Source: CAZWDL01 sp964632995
GTDB lineage: Bacteria > Bacteroidota > Bacteroidia > Chitinophagales > Saprospiraceae
Assembly: GCA_964632995.1 (NCBI GenBank)
Contig: CAZWDL010000009.1
Span: 1 to 64,000 of the forward strand
Reading direction: 5' to 3'
Length of the DNA: 64,000 nucleotides
The notes beneath the pieces are model-generated. The model was not told the DNA's origin and made no database searches. It saw only the letters and a program-made list of their open reading frames with translations. This document shows positions 62,003-64,000 of the stretch, piece by piece. The stretch's first letter is position 1; each line of letters begins with the position of its first letter. The position numbers and the translations under genes are program-made.

Positions 62003-62128
62003 TTTCTTGTCGTTTTACTTCTTTGACGATCATTAATGTTTTACCAAAGAAGGATCTTCTTTTGCCACCGGCGAATGACTTCGCGTGCGATGGAAATAGG
62101 TTAATGATGAAGATGCCGGTGGTGGCGG

Positions 62129-62398
62129 TTAGCGCCTGCGGTTACCGGCGTGGCCGCGGAAGTTCCGCGTCGGGGCGAATTCTCCCAGTTTGTGTCCCAC
62201 CATATTTTCGGTGATAAAGACCGGCACAAAAGTTTTTCCATTGTGTACGGCGATTGTTTCACCGACCATATCCGGAATAACCATCGAAGCGCGGGACCAC
62301 GTTTTGATCACGGTCTTCTTCTTAGTCTCTTTTGCCTTTTCGACCTTTTCCTGCAGTTTGTGAAAAACGTAAGGTCCTTTTTTAATTGATCTTGCCAT
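62129..62398 (-). CDS. rpsS: 30S ribosomal protein S19
   Basis: This 89-residue protein begins MARSIKKGPYVFHKLQEKV and has WSRASMVIPDMVGETIAVHNGKTFVPVFITENMVGHKLGEFAPTR, the standard S19 sequence. It lies between rplB and rplV. Confidence 0.98.
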   Translation of the reverse strand: MARSIKKGPYVFHKLQEKVEKAKETKKKTVIKTWSRASMVIPDMVGETIAVHNGKTFVPVFITENMVGHKLGEFAPTRNFRGHAGNRRR

Positions 62399-62423
62399 GA
62401 TTAGTGGATTTCCCGATTACGGA

Positions 62424-63257
62424 TTATTTATTTTTAGTTTTCCTTCTGGAGATGATCAGGCGGTTAGACGATTTTTTACGCTTGCGCGTTTTTTGTCCTT
62501 TTGCCATCACGCCTGTACGCGAGCGCGGATGTCCGCCGGAGGCTCTGCCTTCGCCGCCACCCATTGGGTGATCGACAGGGTTCATTGCTACCCCTCTTAC
62601 GCGCGGACGACGGCCTTTCCAGCGTTTGCGGCCGGCTTTTCCGAGGATACTCAACCCGTGATCAGGGTTGGACGTAGAGCCTATGGTCGCTTTGCAGGTT
62701 TGCAGCACGCGACGCACTTCTCCGCTGGGTAGTTTGACGATGGCGTACTTGCCTTCCCGTCCCATAAGGATTCCATAGGTGCCGGCGCTGCGTGCCAGAG
62801 CGGCGCCTTTTCCAGGTGTCATTTCGATGGCGTGCACCGTTGAACCGAGTGGAATGTTGCGCAGATACATGGCATGGCCGGTCAGGGGAGAAGCTTTTTC
62901 TCCCGACATGATTTCGTCGCCTACTTTCAGGCCTTCCGGAGCGATGATGTAACGCTTTTCTCCATCTTCGTATTCCACCATTGCTATCCAGGCGCTGCGG
63001 TTTGGATCGTATTCGATGGTTCGTACCGTGGCTTTCAGATCATCTTTTTCCCGTTTGAAGTCGATGATCCGGTAGCGGCGTTTGTGACCGCCGCCGCGCT
63101 GCCGAACCGTCATACGGCCGTCGCTGTTGCGGCCGCCGGTTTTCTTCATCGGCGCTAGCAGGCTTTTTTCAGGTTTGCTGGTCGTTAGTTCCGAATGGGC
63201 ATTCCCGATGCGATAGCGCGAGCCGGGAGTAACCGGATTGTATTTTTTAACTGCCAT
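62424..63257 (-). CDS. rplB: 50S ribosomal protein L2
   Basis: This 277-residue peptidyl-transferase-centre protein begins MAVKKYNPVTPGSRYR and contains GGGHKRRYRIIDFKR, GKGAALARSAGTYG and the C-terminal signature RGVAMNPVDHPMGGGEGRASGGHPRSRTG. It lies 132 bases downstream of rplW, a spacer with complex inverted repeats. Confidence 0.98.
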   Translation of the reverse strand: MAVKKYNPVTPGSRYRIGNAHSELTTSKPEKSLLAPMKKTGGRNSDGRMTVRQRGGGHKRRYRIIDFKREKDDLKATVRTIEYDPNRSAWIAMVEYEDGEKRYIIAPEGLKVGDEIMSGEKASPLTGHAMYLRNIPLGSTVHAIEMTPGKGAALARSAGTYGILMGREGKYAIVKLPSGEVRRVLQTCKATIGSTSNPDHGLSILGKAGRKRWKGRRPRVRGVAMNPVDHPMGGGEGRASGGHPRSRTGVMAKGQKTRKRKKSSNRLIISRRKTKNK

Positions 63258-63324
63258 TGCTATGAATGTTTGTCGTCGACCATCGGGCCGGAGTACCCAC
63301 CGTCGACGTTTTCCCTAAAATGAT

Positions 63325-63382
63325 TGAAGGATTATCCGCCGGCGGCGGACACAGAGGATTGAAAAAGCTGTTCAATCCTTCA
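63325..63382 (-). other. Nested inverted repeats in the rplW-rplB spacer
   Basis: TGAAGGATT (63325-63333) and AATCCTTCA (63374-63382) enclose a second perfect stem TCCGCC/GGCGGA and a third, ATTGAA/TTCAAT. The RNA could form a branched structure or alternative folds. No T-run follows on the minus strand. Confidence 0.5.
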
Positions 63383-63389
63383 TTCCCTT

Positions 63390-63686
63390 TTACAAGTCTC
63401 CGAAGAAATCGATTTCCTCTCCTTCCACCAGGGTAACGACTGCTTTTTTATAGGCAGGCACGCGGCCCTGAAGGATACCGGAGCGGGTAGTACGGCTTTT
63501 TAATTTGGCCGGCATCACCATCGTGTTGACCGACTCGACCTGTACGTTGTACATGCCTTCCACGGCCTTTCTGATTTCGATCTTGTTGGCTTTACGATTA
63601 ACGATAAAGCTGTATTTATTGAGATCTTCCGTGAGGAGTTCTGCTTTTTCCGAGATGATCGGCTTTATGAGAATTTCCTTTGCCAT
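63390..63686 (-). CDS. rplW: 50S ribosomal protein L23
   Basis: This 98-residue protein begins MAKEILIKPIISEKAELL and has FIVNRKANKIEIRKAVEGMYNVQVESVNTMVMPAK, the L23 core that docks trigger factor and SRP near the exit. The frame is open to 63737, but the ATG at 63686 fits the family. Confidence 0.97.
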   Translation of the reverse strand: MAKEILIKPIISEKAELLTEDLNKYSFIVNRKANKIEIRKAVEGMYNVQVESVNTMVMPAKLKSRTTRSGILQGRVPAYKKAVVTLVEGEEIDFFGDL

Positions 63687-63774
63687 GATATTATTCGTTT
63701 CCGGATATTCCACCTCTTCCGTCGATAGCCGTCCCAACCGGGCGGTTTCTCAGGAGAGGGTGCGCATATCTAGT

Positions 63775-64000
63775 TTAGTTTGCAAATGAATTAACGATCT
63801 TCTCAACCGAGCCTTCTGAAAGCACCAGTGTTCCGGTTTGGAGTATATCGTAGGTGTTCAGATCTACGGCGCGAACGACATCGACGCCTTTCAGATTGCG
63901 GCTGGACAGGTATACTTCCTTTTCAAAATCACCGGTAACCAGGACTGTTTTCTGACCATTCAGTTTGAGATTGTTCAGAATATTGAGGTATTCGCTGGTT
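63775..64000 (-). CDS. rplD: 50S ribosomal protein L4, C-terminal part
   Basis: The last 74 codons of rplD are present and the rest lies beyond the window edge. The residues include NNLKLNGQKTVLVTGDFEKE, LSSRNLKGVDVVRAVDLNTYDIL and the end LVLSEGSVEKIVNSFAN. This matches the L4 C-terminal Rossmann-like half and the expected position upstream of rplW. Confidence 0.95.
   Translation of the reverse strand, partial: TSEYLNILNNLKLNGQKTVLVTGDFEKEVYLSSRNLKGVDVVRAVDLNTYDILQTGTLVLSEGSVEKIVNSFAN

Noticed and set aside
1..64000. Mobile elements, prophage, CRISPR arrays, toxin-antitoxin or defence islands
   Set aside because: Read through the window I found no transposase, integrase, recombinase, spaced direct repeats or defence-type domains.

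Overview
The window looks like a chromosomal segment of a marine-type Bacteroidota, most likely of the Saprospiria (Lewinella/Saprospira-like). This is inferred from gene content, not from a search. It has a SusC/SusD pair, type IX secretion genes (porU, porV, porP, gldJ), TamB with a lipidated TamA partner (TamL type), a CrtD/CruF/CrtZ carotenoid set, and promoter boxes of the TAnnTTTG type placed just upstream of genes. Most start codons lack Shine-Dalgarno sequences. There is no phage, insertion sequence, CRISPR array, integrase or other clear mobile DNA.

Layout. 1-8433: the end of a tRNA-Arg, two tandem polyphosphate kinase 2 paralogues, an RlpA/SPOR cell-wall protein, an FkbM methyltransferase, an App1-type phosphatase, two small exported proteins, a quinone-oxidoreductase-like enzyme and ribA. 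8434-15652: a promoter region, an orphan SusC/SusD pair closed by an intrinsic terminator, a DUF192 protein and an OmpA-family protein with calcium-binding repeats. 16278-27103: the secretion and gliding block, consisting of an arginase-fold protein that has lost its metal ligands, murF, gldJ and porP on the minus strand, and porU and porV on the plus strand. 27416-27840: RNase P RNA. 27981-36011: a large NtrY-like histidine kinase, a TPR protein, and a carotenoid cluster whose three enzymes match the last steps of saproxanthin-type pigment synthesis. 36168-43996: tamB and tamL, overlapping by four bases. 44199-48117: sucD, a DivIC-like gene, eno and carA. 48299-64000: the S10-spc-alpha ribosomal protein block, entirely on the minus strand, from rplD (cut by the window end) to rplQ, including secY, map, infA and rpoA.

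How the genes work together. PorU and PorV are the sortase and shuttle that release and anchor T9SS cargo. PorP and GldJ belong to the outer-membrane and periplasmic side of the same machine. TamB/TamL serve outer-membrane biogenesis, and RlpA, MurF, OmpA and DivIC act on wall and division. The ribosomal block has the canonical gene order, but several spacers are unusually long (100-235 bases) and carry inverted repeats. One of these, between rpsC and rplP, looks exactly like an intrinsic terminator or attenuator.

I did not find a clearly new multi-gene system. The best leads are the ligand-less arginase homologue beside the T9SS genes, the saproxanthin-type cassette with three consecutive TTG starts and an unknown tail-anchored fourth gene, the structured spacers of the ribosomal operon, a terminator embedded in the end of a convergent coding sequence, and degenerate seven-base tandem repeats in two intergenic regions.
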